Of a stretch of 64,000 nucleotides of DNA, positions 39,440 through 51,823 are shown in pieces; within the stretch, counting starts at the first letter, position 1; the number at the start of each line of letters is the position of its first letter. The stretch covers positions 200,806-264,805 of the forward strand of contig BJOX01000239.1 in NCBI GenBank assembly GCA_009731375.1, in the 5' to 3' direction. Both the position numbers and the translations under genes were made by a program. This DNA is from Paulinella micropora (Eukaryota > Cercozoa > Imbricatea > Euglyphida). The notes below the pieces were generated by a model. That model saw only the letters and a list, made by a program, of their open reading frames with translations. It was not told where the DNA came from and did no database searches.

Positions 39440-42362
39440 TTAAATTTTAAGAGCGGGTGCGAAGCCGTGTGGAATACTATCATTTTCGTTGATAAACTCA
39501 CGACCGCACCATCTTGATTTATTAACTACTTTTACTACATTCTTTTGGTGTTGTATGCTAAAATGCTCAATGTGTTGTTGTTTGCTGTTTCTGCTAGTAT
39601 GTATTTTCTTCATTATAAAGTCTCTGGTATTAGTTAAACTTTCGCCCTTATCCATTAATTCATAAGCGGTTGGATTTAATTTTTTCAAGTCCAAACCTTT
39701 ACCTCTAAAGTGGAAATGAGTTTTACCTTTTTCTTCTCCTTTCTTTACATACTCTAACATATATAATTTTGGTGCTATCCACAATCCCCTTATTATTTTA
39801 CAATCTGTTCCAAGGTCATCATCCATTCCACCGATTGTTTCATCTCTAAATCTCTTTATCCGTTCATGTTTCTTACATGGCTTTGAATGCTGTCTGTGTC
39901 TGTATAATAATAATCTCTGTCAGGGTCGTTGTCTGGGTTGGCTTCAGTCATATACTTATACATAATTCGTCTGCTGTATGCTAGGATAAATGCACTGTAT
40001 TGAGTTGGTTTTGTAATTTTTTCTTCTTTTTCTTGCTCATCTCTGGGAATACCACTGATTAACCATAATTCACCATTAGCCTCTTCAAACTTTTCAATAT
40101 CAGTTATTATGTGTTTAGCCCAGAATTTCCAATACTCGTGATTTTTTGTTATGTATTTACTTACAGAATTAATTGGTCTTTGAATTGTCTTTCCATATAA
40201 AGCATTCATAAATAACTTTGCTAATAAATACTGCGGTGTGCCTTTCTTTAAATTTTTTTTCTTAAATAAGTCCAAAATATATTTTTTAAATACTGGTTCG
40301 GCTACTTCGGTGTAATATCCACGATTGATTTTGACTTGGTAGCCAAGTTCAATCATATCTTCAATATCTACAGAAGTTAGCCATTGGTCTTTCATATCTC
40401 TTAACTCCCATTTTAAGCATCCTTTGCTATCTCGGAAAGGCACACGTGGGTGTAATAGATTTTTTGGAGATATGTAATCAACATTATATATTCCGAGTTT
40501 CCCTTTCATTTCTCCTTCACATTCCTTTATTTCTTCAGTCATAAATAATTCAAGCATTGCCGTTGGATAAAGACTTACAACATCGGCATCAATAAGATAA
40601 TCTACAACCTCATCAAACCCAATTTCGCCATTCATGTATTTTTGATATTGCTCTGAGATAAATCTCCTTTACTTGGATAAGTTCTTGCACCATATACAGC
40701 CTTTCTAAAGTCTCCTTCTTGTTTTAATTTTGGAAGATATATTCTATATTTTTTACGCATCTTCTTTTTCCAAAGGTTAAAGGTTAATGAAGACGTAGAC
40801 ATAAATTCAGAAAGATTTGTTTTATGTTTTTCAAATATTGGTTTGTTTAGTGTTTCATATAATTCTTTCAACCCCATAACATCCTTTTCTAAATACACCA
40901 AACATTCTTTTTTCATTTCCTCATCCATCTCTTCCCATCGTTTTGCTTTGTCGTGGTCAAAATCGCCTTTCAAAACATTACATCCTAAACTTTCTAGGTT
41001 CTTTTTAAGACTTCCTTCAGTATGCTTAGAAATATCCCAAAATTTCATATTTTTATATTCCATTGAAATAATGGCACCATTATTAATCAATGGAGTGTCT
41101 TTTATTTTTCTTTTAATAAATTCTTTTTGAAGGAAGTAATGGTCAAATTTACTTCCATTAAAAGCATTAACATATAATGTTGCTTTTGGCTTCTTCTTTT
41201 TTAATTCTTCCGCATATTGAAAGATAATATCAATGAGTTTTGAAATACAATCGTCTCCAGCGACATATTTAAAACCAATGTCTGCAATCGTATAACCCGC
41301 TATATATGGAGTATGAAGCTGGTCTGTATTTCTGTATGTTTCTAAATCATAATAAAAAATCTCATCTTGATTGTTATATTTCATTTCAACAAATCTGGTT
41401 AATAGTCTTCTTTTATCTTTAAACATCGCATCAACATATGATCTCCTATCTTCATTACATGTATGTTTGTTAAAGTATGTTTTATAACAATCTGGACATT
41501 TATTTTTGTTTCTTTTTATGAAACTCACATAATGCCCCTTAAGAAGATAACAAAGGATATCTGCACTAATTAAAGGGTCTTCAAAATTTTTTAATGTCTG
41601 TTTGCTTGTCGCATCAGTCAATTCAAAATACTTACCTTCAATACAATATTTTTTTAAGATTTCATGTCCTATTGAAAGTGGTATAAATGAATTATGTTCA
41701 AGGTTGAATTCTTGTCTAATATCATTACATACTTTTTTATTAAGTTTTGGTTTACCTTTCACTGGTAAATTTAATATATCCTTAAAAACATAGAAGAAAC
41801 AACTATTATCCTTATTCCTTGGATTAATATGAATTCCTTCATCTGTTTTATGTTTCTTGTCACTTCCTGATGGATTACATCTGCCTCCGTCTTCCTGAAT
41901 AAATTTAATCCTCATAAATTGAATAAAGCGGTCGTATCCGTTAGCACTGGCTTCTAAATTTTCCTCATTGTATTGATAAATGGAATTAAATAAATCTTCA
42001 ATATCTTTTATCCTTACTGCGTTGAAAGTTTTCCATCTATAAAACTTTTCGTCATCAATATCAGTAATATAAGCAAACTTAACATGAATACTAGCATTCT
42101 CTGTCATACCTCTGCTTCTAACATTTCTTACCGCTCTCATTATTGTATAATCTATCTCATCTATATCATAGAAGTTAATATCAAGTTTTTTAAAGCGGTA
42201 TGTGTATGAATTGGCTCTATTTCGCACTGGTCTTAACTCAATAAGTTTTACCTCTCGCTTCTTCGCTTCCCGTGTCTTGGTTTCCCGCAAATGTGCTCTA
42301 GTCTTCAATAGTTCCCTCACATTTTCACTCGGTCTTGGTGCTGATGGTAGGGGTGGTGGCAT
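39440..42362 (-). pseudogene. polB: protein-primed DNA polymerase B, two frameshifts
   Basis: About 970 residues. The 576-codon N-terminal ORF (40632-42362) has a basic Pro-rich start, CPDCYKTYFNKHTC (possible metal site), Exo I YYDLETYRN, Exo II NAFNGSKFDHYF and Exo III YLEKDVMGLKELY. The next ORF (39856-40635) has Pol A DVVSLYPTAM, Pol B KLFMNALYGK and Pol C YYTDTDSIQ. The last ORF (39440-39826) completes the thumb region (GREFINENDSIP). Breaks lie near 40650 and 39840 only. All catalytic motifs are intact. Family B, protein-primed type, as in all Polintons. Confidence 0.95.
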
Positions 42363-42458
42363 ACTTTTTATATCAATTCGGTTATAAAAATTATAAAAAA
42401 TAATAATAAATTATCTGTTATATACAAATATAATAATATCTTATATTTAAATAGAAAT

Positions 42459-42680
42459 TCATTTCAATGCATCCTCCATCCTTTTCAACTTAAGTAATGC
42501 TTGCTTTACTTCATCTCTTTTTTTCTTTCTTCTTTCTGCTACTATTGCTTTATTTTGGTTGTAATACTCTATTGACTTCTGCCTATGTCTTTCTGGGTCT
42601 TTTTGTATAAATTCCCTCGCCTTTCTCCGTAAGGCTTCCTTTTTCTCTTCTGGTGTTTTGTATATCGGTTTTCTACCCAT
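42459..42680 (-). CDS. small basic protein next to PolB
   Basis: 73 residues, intact, starting MGRKPIYKTPEEKKEALRRK, with KDPERHRQKSIEYYNQNKA and a Lys-rich C-terminus. Counterpart of 909-1154. Likely nucleic-acid binding by composition. Confidence 0.6.
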   Translation of the reverse strand: MGRKPIYKTPEEKKEALRRKAREFIQKDPERHRQKSIEYYNQNKAIVAERRKKKRDEVKQALLKLKRMEDALK

Positions 42681-42727
42681 GGTATATAAATAGTAAGAAA
42701 ATAATCTTTAATATACAAAATTAATTA

Positions 42728-43014
42728 TTAAGGGATAGTAATTTTTACTCCATAATGTTTCCCTAATCCTCCTCCATAGATTAAATATTTAACTTGTTTT
42801 CTTCCTTTAAACTTTAGAGCCTCTGCTAGTCGCGAATAAACATAACCAAGTTGTTTTCCACTTTCTGTTTCAACCTTTATCGCATTTTTATCAAATTTAT
42901 TTTCTGGTTCGTGCTGAATAAAACTTTTTCTCCTCGTCCTATGGTTTTAAGATAAGAAATATTATCTTGTCTCCCATTAAATGAAACACCCACAACTCTT
43001 GTCGTCGTTGACAT
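42728..43014 (-). pseudogene. HIRAN-domain protein, one frameshift
   Basis: About 95 residues: TTRVVGVSFNGRQDNISYL, then GRGEKVLF, a shift near 42925, ENKFDKNAIKVETESGKQLG, YVYSR-LAE and a GGGLGKHYGVKITIP end. The HIRAN pattern (VVGVxFxGRQ...N-x-D-x-AIKV...GYV) is clear. Stand-alone HIRAN proteins are unusual; the partner is unknown. Confidence 0.75.
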
Positions 43015-43118
43015 ATTATAGAAACTTTTAGAAAAAGTTTCACAAAAACCTTTTTGCTCAAAGATTTTCAAAATCTTTGTATATATACATAAATAATATT
43101 TGTTTAAAATAAAATTAA

Positions 43119-43319
43119 TTATTTATTTTCGTAATATCTTTCTATGTCATAATGTCTGCGAGTTATACGAACGACTGGATAACCACCTATCATAACCTCT
43201 TCTTTCTCTGCGAAAAAGTCTCTATGAAACTCTGTTTTTTCGTGTGTATATTTGCCGTATATTCCTATCGTCTTTCCACAGACACATGTACATTTTTCTT
43301 TAATCTTTGTTTTCTCCAT
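43119..43319 (-). CDS. 66-aa Zn-finger-like protein
   Basis: Intact. CTCVCGKTI...YTHEKTEFHRDF gives a C-x-C/C-x12-H-x5-H pattern resembling a single C2H2 finger. C-terminus ends RRHYDIERYYENK. Overlaps the next ORF's end by about 20 bp. Only in element 2. Confidence 0.5.
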   Translation of the reverse strand: MEKTKIKEKCTCVCGKTIGIYGKYTHEKTEFHRDFFAEKEEVMIGGYPVVRITRRHYDIERYYENK

Positions 43320-43551
43320 TCTGACTTCTTTTGCTTTGATATTGTTTGTAAGCTGTATTTTTATTATCTTCTTCGTATTTTGATAATACTTCCTTTTCGT
43401 AAAACTCCCTTGCTTGCTTTTCTGCTTCTTCCTTTGACCCCTTTTTCGTTATACATATTTCTTTCTTCTTCTTCACACCATTCTCGCACCATGTAATATA
43501 AACTCTGTCTTTAGAGACATATACACCACCTTTCGTAATTTTTCTAACCAT
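43300..43551 (-). CDS. 83-aa AP2-like/integrase-arm-like DNA-binding ORF
   Basis: Intact. GGVYVSKDRVYITWCENGVK gives strands of a three-stranded sheet, followed by a helix (GSKEEAEKQAREFYEKEV), the pattern of AP2/ERF-type and phage-integrase arm-binding domains. It could be an early regulator or TIR-binding factor because it is the gene nearest the terminus. Assignment is tentative. Confidence 0.45.
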   Translation of the reverse strand: MVRKITKGGVYVSKDRVYITWCENGVKKKKEICITKKGSKEEAEKQAREFYEKEVLSKYEEDNKNTAYKQYQSKRSQNGENKD

Positions 43552-43560
43552 ATTATAATA

Positions 43561-43600
43561 GACACTTTTTTATTTACTTAATAAGTAATTTAAAAGTGTC
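43561..43600. repeat. subterminal 40-bp palindrome
   Basis: GACACTTTTT ... AAAAGTGTC with the inner part ATTTACTTAATAAGTAAT. It lies just inside the right TIR and shares the ACACTTTT arms with the hairpin of the element 1 TIRs. Confidence 0.75.
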
Positions 43601-43618
43601 GGATAAATAAAAATATGA

Positions 43619-43775
43619 CATATGTTTTCTCTAAGTGTGCTGACGTTATCTTGTAGAAGGCTATTTGTCTGTTTTTGTTTCTTTGTATTTATAATCAATA
43701 GGAGGCTCTGCACCAACCTAGACGAAGTCGTGAATTTTGCAAAAATTCATGACGAGTTCTAGGTTATCAACTACT
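43619..43775 (-). repeat. element 2 right TIR
   Basis: Inverted copy of 20998-21153 with the same foldback. Confidence 0.95.
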
Positions 43776-43781
43776 TATGTG
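43776..43781. repeat. target-site duplication, element 2 right
   Basis: TATGTG, matching 20992-20997. Confidence 0.85.
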
Positions 43782-44215
<434 letters not shown>

Positions 44216-44395
44216 AACTTGTGTGTGAGTATATGTGCTTTTTCAAAGCTTCGAATATGCTTACCGCAGGTTTTGTTTGCTCACAAGTTCTGATCAACCT
44301 CGAAAATGGCGACTCTCATTCTCCTGATGGCACTTGCTGTGGGAACGGTTTCCTCCAATCGGTCAACTTCTACCTCTTTACATCTATCCCTACCT

Positions 44396-44413
44396 ACTTG
44401 CCTGCTTACCTGT

Positions 44414-44468
<55 letters not shown>

Positions 44469-44469
44469 C

Positions 44470-44512
<43 letters not shown>

Positions 44513-44627
44513 CCTGTCTGTCTATCTATCTGTCTATCTATCTACCTATCTATCTATCTATCTATTCAGCTATCTATCTATCTATCTGTCTATCTATCTA
44601 TCTATCTGTCTATCTATCTATCTATCC

Positions 44628-44689
<62 letters not shown>

Positions 44690-44700
44690 ATTATCTATCC
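44396..44700. repeat. (CTAT)n microsatellite
   Basis: About 300 bp of CTAT with CTGT and CTAC variants. Confidence 0.97.
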
Positions 44701-45712
44701 ACAGGGGGGTAATTCGACGTCCCCCTTCCCCTATCCCTCGACCTACAGCCCAGGTACGTATATCTGCACGTATGTATGCAACTTTGTATGTCTGGTTTGT
44801 TTGTTTGGTTGTATGGCTTTTAAGAAATGTGTGTTTCTTGTCGTCTACGGTCTCTCAATTCACCGCTTCGCCCTCGCCCTCCCCTACGTATACGGTTCAA
44901 GTTTCTCTCTCACAAACACTCATACACAGATTCACACACATCAAACAAGTAGAAATCTACGTAAATAAACGAAGTGACCTCTCAGCTATTTACTAGCCTG
45001 GCACTGATTTCACTGTGACCTGCTCTCTGGAGTCAGGACTTTATGCAGCCATAGAGACTTTTAGTAAGAGTTCGTTGTGTATTTATCCCTTGGGGTTGTA
45101 TCCAAACTCACAATTAAGAATAACTGAACGCAAAACAGTTCGGAGATGATGAAGCCTCCGCAAATTGAAACTTCAAAGAAAAGCCTTCTGAAAAGTTGAA
45201 AAAAAACTTCCCGGAAAAAAAGAAAAAAATTAGCCTATATTTTACCTCTGTTTTGCTCTCCTTTCTTCTCTGTCTCATTTTATTATTGATTTTACTACTG
45301 ACAAGTTCAACACACTAATGATTAAAATTCTAAGTGCGGGTGAAAAAAAACTTTAAAAAAAACTTGAAAAAATTTTTTAAAAAAAACATGAGTTGACCCG
45401 GGCTCAAAAAAAAANNNNNNNNNNAAAAAAAAAAAAAAAAAAAAAAACTTGAACTTCGGAAACTTGATTAGACTCCCGGACTCGGCTGTGCTTGAAGGGA
45501 CGCCGTAGCGGCTCCGTAATCGGAGGCTCCAAGCCAACTCAGTTGACTCGCCGCAACCGGCAATGACTCCGGGGAGCCCGGTCACGAGTCAGACTCCCGA
45601 CCGTTCACCTGATTCCTCCGAAGCCTGACGGTGACTGACATAGTCTAAGAGTATGATAGTAGTATTAATATCATACTTCTATAATAATGCGGGGGGCCGG
45701 TGCCGGGAGATG
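44701..45712. other. host sequence without recognised gene
   Basis: Mixed unique sequence with a poly-A stretch broken by a 10-N gap (45405-45446). A GC-rich segment at 45460-45640 has many CCGGAGTC-like motifs. I see no gene. Confidence 0.5.
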
Positions 45713-46012
45713 ATATTACTGGGTACATTCAAATGTCAAACTCAGCCATAGAATTTGTGTTAAGGGCAGATTTCAGATTAGCGGCCAGATTTCAGATTAG
45801 TGGTCAGAATTCAAATTAGTTCAATTTAACTGCTATATCCGTCCGCAAAATCTGTATAATTTTTGCGAAATATTACAGTTAAATTGAACTAATTTGAATT
45901 CTGACCACTAATCTAAAATCTGACCGCTAATCTGAAATCTGACCCTTAACTCAAATTCGCCTGGCTGAGTCACAAGTTGACACTTGAATGTACCTAGTAA
46001 TACTGTCCTCGT
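45713..46012. repeat. foldback/MITE-like inverted repeat
   Basis: Two arms of about 120 bp (45713-45835 and 45880-46012), about 90 percent complementary, starting TATTACT and GGTACATTCAA and enclosing a 45-bp centre. No ORF. A non-autonomous foldback element is the simplest reading. Target duplication not evident. Confidence 0.75.
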
Positions 46013-46615
46013 TTCAAATGGAAAGCAAACTGAGTCATTCACTGGCACTGTCAACCGGCTTGGCCGCTTTACTTCGCTTGGTCAGTCAGGAAGACGTGAA
46101 CTTTTGAAGAGTTCTGATGGTCACGTTTCACTTTCACTGAATATTAATATTCCTACTGGGCTCGCACTTGAATTTTGCATTCTTACTGATATGTAACTTG
46201 AGATGATTATTAATACATATGAACGGGCCACAAATGAACAAAAGCAAGCTAAACTTGAATTGATAAAAGTTCAGACTTGGCTATCATTGTAACTTTAACA
46301 ACTAACTTGAATAAATATCAACACAAGAAAAGTTGTGAACGGTGACGTTTCAGCCGTTACTGACAGGGCTCGGAAAGTAATTACCGGTAGTGGTCAGATG
46401 GCGATGGACGGACAAAGTCATAAATATTATACTACTGGCGTCGCGGCGGCACGCTTTACAAAGTTGTTAGGCATTCTTAGCCTTGGGGCGCGTGGACGCT
46501 GAGCGGCGGCAACAACAACGAGAACAAAAGCAAGTCATGAGGACCCCTACGAAAACAGACCAACAAGAATTAAGTTACATAAATAATTAAATAATGATAT
46601 TTGAATACTACTCAG
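46013..46615. other. host sequence without recognised gene
   Basis: Unique sequence; a 70-aa ORF at 45984-46196 begins inside the foldback arm and is not supported. Confidence 0.4.
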
Positions 46616-46900
<285 letters not shown>

Positions 46901-47167
46901 GCTTCTCTGTCAATAGCTGATGCATTTCTGCACATGCGCCTCCATCGTCTCACCCGTGAGGGGAGTACGAAGAATTGACGATAAGCTCTAATGACACCCC
47001 CGCAAGGGCAGTTCCAACACTTCCAGACGGGCCGGTATGTTCAATGAAAATACTGGTCCAGAAATAGACCGGTATGTTCAATGAAAATACTGGTGGCACC
47101 GACGGGAATCGAACTGGCGACAGGGCCCAGATGGTAGAACTTGACCACTGGGCTATCACGGTGTCCA
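46901..47167 (-). mobile_element. tRNA-derived SINE, copy A
   Basis: On the minus strand it starts near GTGATAGCCCAGTGGTCAAG (A-box-like TAGCCCAGTGG), then GTTCGATTCCC (perfect B-box), GTCGGTGCCACC, a body with two tandem copies of ACCAGTATTTTCATTGAACA, a conserved GAGACGATGGAGGCGCATG segment and a (TTA)n tail. The 5' end is cut by an N gap. Confidence 0.75.
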
Positions 47168-47382
47168 NNNNNNNNNNNNNNNNNNNNNNNNNNNNNNNNN
47201 NNNNNNNNNNNNNNNNNNNNNNNNNNNNNNNNNNNNNNNNNNNNNNNNNNNNNNNNNNNNNNNNNNNNNNNNNNNNNNNNNNNNNNNNNNNNNNNNNNNN
47301 NNNNNNNNNNNNNNNNNNNNNNNNNNNNNNNNNNNNNNNNNNNNNNNNNNNNNNNNNNNNNNNNNNNNNNNNNNNNNNNNNN
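47168..47382. other. N gap
   Basis: 215 unknown bases. Confidence 1.
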
Positions 47383-47853
47383 CACCTCCTCTTCCCGTGG
47401 GGTGCCATACTGTGCACCCCTCCATAATAATAATAATAATAAGAGTAATATATATATATTAATCTGTCATGGCTGAGCCCGAGAGCCATGCACCTCCATC
47501 CCTCGACCCAACAGGGACTACAGTGAGTATGTTGGGGAGGGAAGAGTGACTCTAACCATCCTGCATAGAAGGCCCCAAAAGGAAGTCCCTACTACCCGCA
47601 CAGTGTCGGGTACCTTGCAGGAAATCAACTACAAATGATTGATCTTCCCCGCGTGAGAGCTCCACGAGACTGGGTAGGTCCCGCATGGAGGTACTCACAG
47701 GGGTAGCAGACATTTCATGCGGTCTGCCAGCGCATGAGGACGTTTTGTGGTAAGTATCTGGGACGCCTCGAAACCCGTCACCACCCCTAGATCGCGGAAT
47801 GTAAATACCCCTTTGATCCCACGTGGTGTATGTCTTATAAAAAACAACACAAC
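47383..47853. other. host repeat-like sequence
   Basis: GGGGTGCCATACTGTGCACC followed by TAA repeats at 47390-47440 recurs at 48050-48080, so it belongs to another interspersed repeat. The rest has no recognised gene. Confidence 0.5.
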
Positions 47854-48018
47854 GACATGGCCTCGGAACCAACACAACAACATAGCCTCGGAACCCACAT
47901 CGACATAGCCTCGGAACCCACACAACAACAGAGCCTCGGAACCAACACAACAACATAGCCTCGGAACCAACACAACAACATAGCCTCGGAGCCAACACAA
48001 CGACATAGCCTCGAAACC
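47854..48018. repeat. 25-bp minisatellite
   Basis: Seven tandem units on CAACATAGCCTCGGAACCAA, differing by a few bases. Confidence 0.9.
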
Positions 48019-48077
48019 AGTGGGAAGAGGCCCAACCACCTCCTCTTCCCGTGGGGTGCCATACTGTGCACCCCTCC

Positions 48078-48078
<1 letters not shown>

Positions 48079-48155
<77 letters not shown>

Positions 48156-48297
48156 GTGCTTCTCTGTCAATGGCTGATGCATTTCTGCACATGCGCCTCC
48201 ATCGTCTCACCCATGAGGGGAGTACGAAGAATTGACGATAAGCTCTAATGACACCCCCGCAAGGGCAGTTCCAACACTTCCAGACGGGCCGGTATGT
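48079..48297 (-). mobile_element. tRNA-derived SINE, copy B (5' part in gap)
   Basis: (TAA)n tail at 48079-48152, then the SINE body to ...GGGCCGGTATGT, where an N gap (48298-48428) starts. Confidence 0.75.
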
Positions 48298-48428
48298 NNN
48301 NNNNNNNNNNNNNNNNNNNNNNNNNNNNNNNNNNNNNNNNNNNNNNNNNNNNNNNNNNNNNNNNNNNNNNNNNNNNNNNNNNNNNNNNNNNNNNNNNNNN
48401 NNNNNNNNNNNNNNNNNNNNNNNNNNNN

Positions 48429-48659
48429 ATAATAATAATAATAATAGTGCTTCTCTGTCAATGGCTGATGCATTTCTGCACATGCGCCTCCATCGTCTCA
48501 CCCGTGAGGGGAGTACGAAGAATTGACGATAGGCTCTAATGACACCCCCGCACGGGCAGTTGCAACACTTCCAGACGGAACGGTATGTTCAATGAAAATA
48601 CTGGTGGCACCGACGGGAATCGAACTGGCGACAGGGCCCAGATGGTAGAACTTGAAATG
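48429..48659 (-). mobile_element. tRNA-derived SINE, copy C
   Basis: Body with a single copy of the 36-bp internal repeat. It ends within the tRNA-like head (B-box present, A-box missing) where the TAA tail of copy D begins. Confidence 0.75.
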
Positions 48660-48746
<87 letters not shown>

Positions 48747-49005
48747 GTGCTTCTCTGTCAATGGCTGATGCATTTCTGCACATGCGCCTCCATCGTCTCA
48801 CCCGTGAGGGGAGTACGAAGAATTGACGATAAGCTCTAATGACACCCCCGCAAGGGCAGTTCCAACACTTCCAGACGGGCCGATATGTTCAATGAAAATA
48901 CTGGTCCAGAGACGGACCGGTATGTTCAATGAAAATACTGGTGGCACCGACGGGAATCGAACTGGCGACAGGGCCCAGATGGTAGAACTTGACCACTGGG
49001 CTATC
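48660..49005 (-). mobile_element. tRNA-derived SINE, copy D
   Basis: TAA tail 48660-48746, body with the duplicated internal 36-bp segment, B-box and A-box, cut at 49005 by an N gap. Confidence 0.75.
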
Positions 49006-49083
49006 NNNNNNNNNNNNNNNNNNNNNNNNNNNNNNNNNNNNNNNNNNNNNNNNNNNNNNNNNNNNNNNNNNNNNNNNNNNNNN

Positions 49084-49485
49084 GGCAGATTTACTATATC
49101 TGAGGCGTACTGATGCAGCTAATGGCATATCCTCAACGGACATAAGCCTCCAATACCCTTGTTCGAGGTCCTCCACCCCCCCGTGTCAGTCTCTCGCCTG
49201 ATGATCGGGGCCACCGATGGAGCTCCTGAGGGCAAGACTGCACTAAGCCGAGGTTATTCCGCAGTCCCAGCAACCTCTTGCAAGACGTCACCGAATGTGC
49301 AAGTGCATACACCAAGCGCGGTTGCTAGAGCTGCCTCGAAACCCCACCCATAACAATCTGGTGTCTGCTGGGTCCTGGGCTATCAACCAGCATATGCGGA
49401 GTTTAAGATCTTTTACGCGCGCAACGACCCTTTGGTGTTATGAGTTGGCGTCACAGTTTAACGCCTTGAGGCCATTGGGCTGTAA
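49084..49485 (+). mobile_element. possible retrotransposon 3' end
   Basis: Unique-looking 400 bp ending GCCATTGGGCTGTAATAATAA, a 3' end leading into TAA repeats that recalls 3' termini of invertebrate LINEs. No reverse transcriptase is visible, so this is weak. Confidence 0.3.
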
Positions 49486-50085
<600 letters not shown>

Positions 50086-50515
50086 GCATCAGTCAGCTTT
50101 GATATCATGATATTCATATGTAAGATTTGTTAGTTTGTTTTTGTGTCTGTTTTTGTTTGTTTGTTTGTTTGTTTGTTTGCTTGTTTGTTTGTTTGTCGTA
50201 TTCAATATGCAAGCCATCGACAATGCTGAGCAGGCCATGTGGAGGCTCTTGTCCTGAGGTGTCCTGAGGTTGTGCAGATGGCTTGAGAAACGTGTTGGAT
50301 ACCCTGTACTTGATGAGGTGCTGCAAGTCATCTGAGGCCCAATCGAAGGAATCCTCAAACTATAAACATAAACAAAACCAGCCAGTCCGCAATCAAGACT
50401 CAAGTCGAACGAATCCTTGAACAAGAAAACAAACAAAAACAACCAACCCTCAAATAAAGACTCAAACGAACAGACAAATTATCAGTCGAACAAATCAAAA
50501 TCAAAACAAAAGACC
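50086..50515. other. host sequence with short TTTG/AAAC runs
   Basis: No recognised gene. Confidence 0.4.
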
Positions 50516-50547
<32 letters not shown>

Positions 50548-50599
50548 GAGCGGTCTTCAAGCGTACTTGTTTAAGCAGCCGGGCATACAGTTGGTATGA

Positions 50600-50643
<44 letters not shown>

Positions 50644-50729
50644 GCAACAACAACAACAACAACAACAACAATAACAGCGATGGCAATAACAACAACAGCA
50701 ACAACAAGAGCAGCAGCAACAGCAACAGC

Positions 50730-50772
<43 letters not shown>
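50516..50772. repeat. (CAA)n/(CAG)n array
   Basis: CAA and CAG trinucleotides, split by a 70-bp unique piece (GCGTACTTGTTTAAGCAGCC) that recurs in diverged form just after the array (50781-50830). Confidence 0.9.
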
Positions 50773-51343
<571 letters not shown>

Positions 51344-51823
51344 NNNNNNNNNNNNNNNNNNNNNNNNNNNNNNNNNNNNNNNNNNNNNNNNNNNNNNNNN
51401 NNNNNNNNNNNNNNNNNNNNNNNNNNNNNNNNNNNNNNNNNNNNNNNNNNNNNNNNNNNNNNNNNNNNNNNNNNNNNNNNNNNNNNNNNNNNNNNNNNNN
51501 NNNNNNNNNNNNNNNNNNNNNNNNNNNNNNNNNNNNNNNNNNNNNNNNNNNNNNNNNNNNNNNNNNNNNNNNNNNNNNNNNNNNNNNNNNNNNNNNNNNN
51601 NNNNNNNNNNNNNNNNNNNNNNNNNNNNNNNNNNNNNNNNNNNNNNNNNNNNNNNNNNNNNNNNNNNNNNNNNNNNNNNNNNNNNNNNNNNNNNNNNNNN
51701 NNNNNNNNNNNNNNNNNNNNNNNNNNNNNNNNNNNNNNNNNNNNNNNNNNNNNNNNNNNNNNNNNNNNNNNNNNNNNNNNNNNNNNNNNNNNNNNNNNNN
51801 NNNNNNNNNNNNNNNNNNNNNNN
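51344..51823. other. N gap
   Basis: 480 unknown bases. Confidence 1.

Larger units (their letters stand above)
20998..43775. mobile_element. Polinton/Maverick element 2 (22.8 kb)
   Basis: A complete element in the opposite orientation to element 1, with TIRs of about 155 bp starting 5'-AG and a 6-bp target duplication, inserted in a TG microsatellite. It carries the same core genes in the same order as element 1 (read right to left), at clearly diverged sequence, plus a Dam-class methyltransferase, a Zn-finger-like and an AP2-like ORF. An internal tandem duplication covers 35806-39170. Three N gaps fall inside it. Frames are better kept than in element 1, but the minor capsid gene has a nonsense codon and most long genes have one or more shifts. 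Confidence 0.95.

Noticed and set aside
338-43775. The two elements as one large inverted duplication
   Set aside because: TIRs and target duplications differ, regulatory repeats and accessory genes differ, and proteins are well diverged, so separate insertions fit better.
45984-46196. 70-aa ORF ending FCILTDM
   Set aside because: It starts inside the foldback arm, has no recognised motif and no splice context.
45984-46200. Viral capsid remnant in the host flank
   Set aside because: A few residues looked capsid-like, but no alignment with the MCP or minor capsid proteins of either element could be made.
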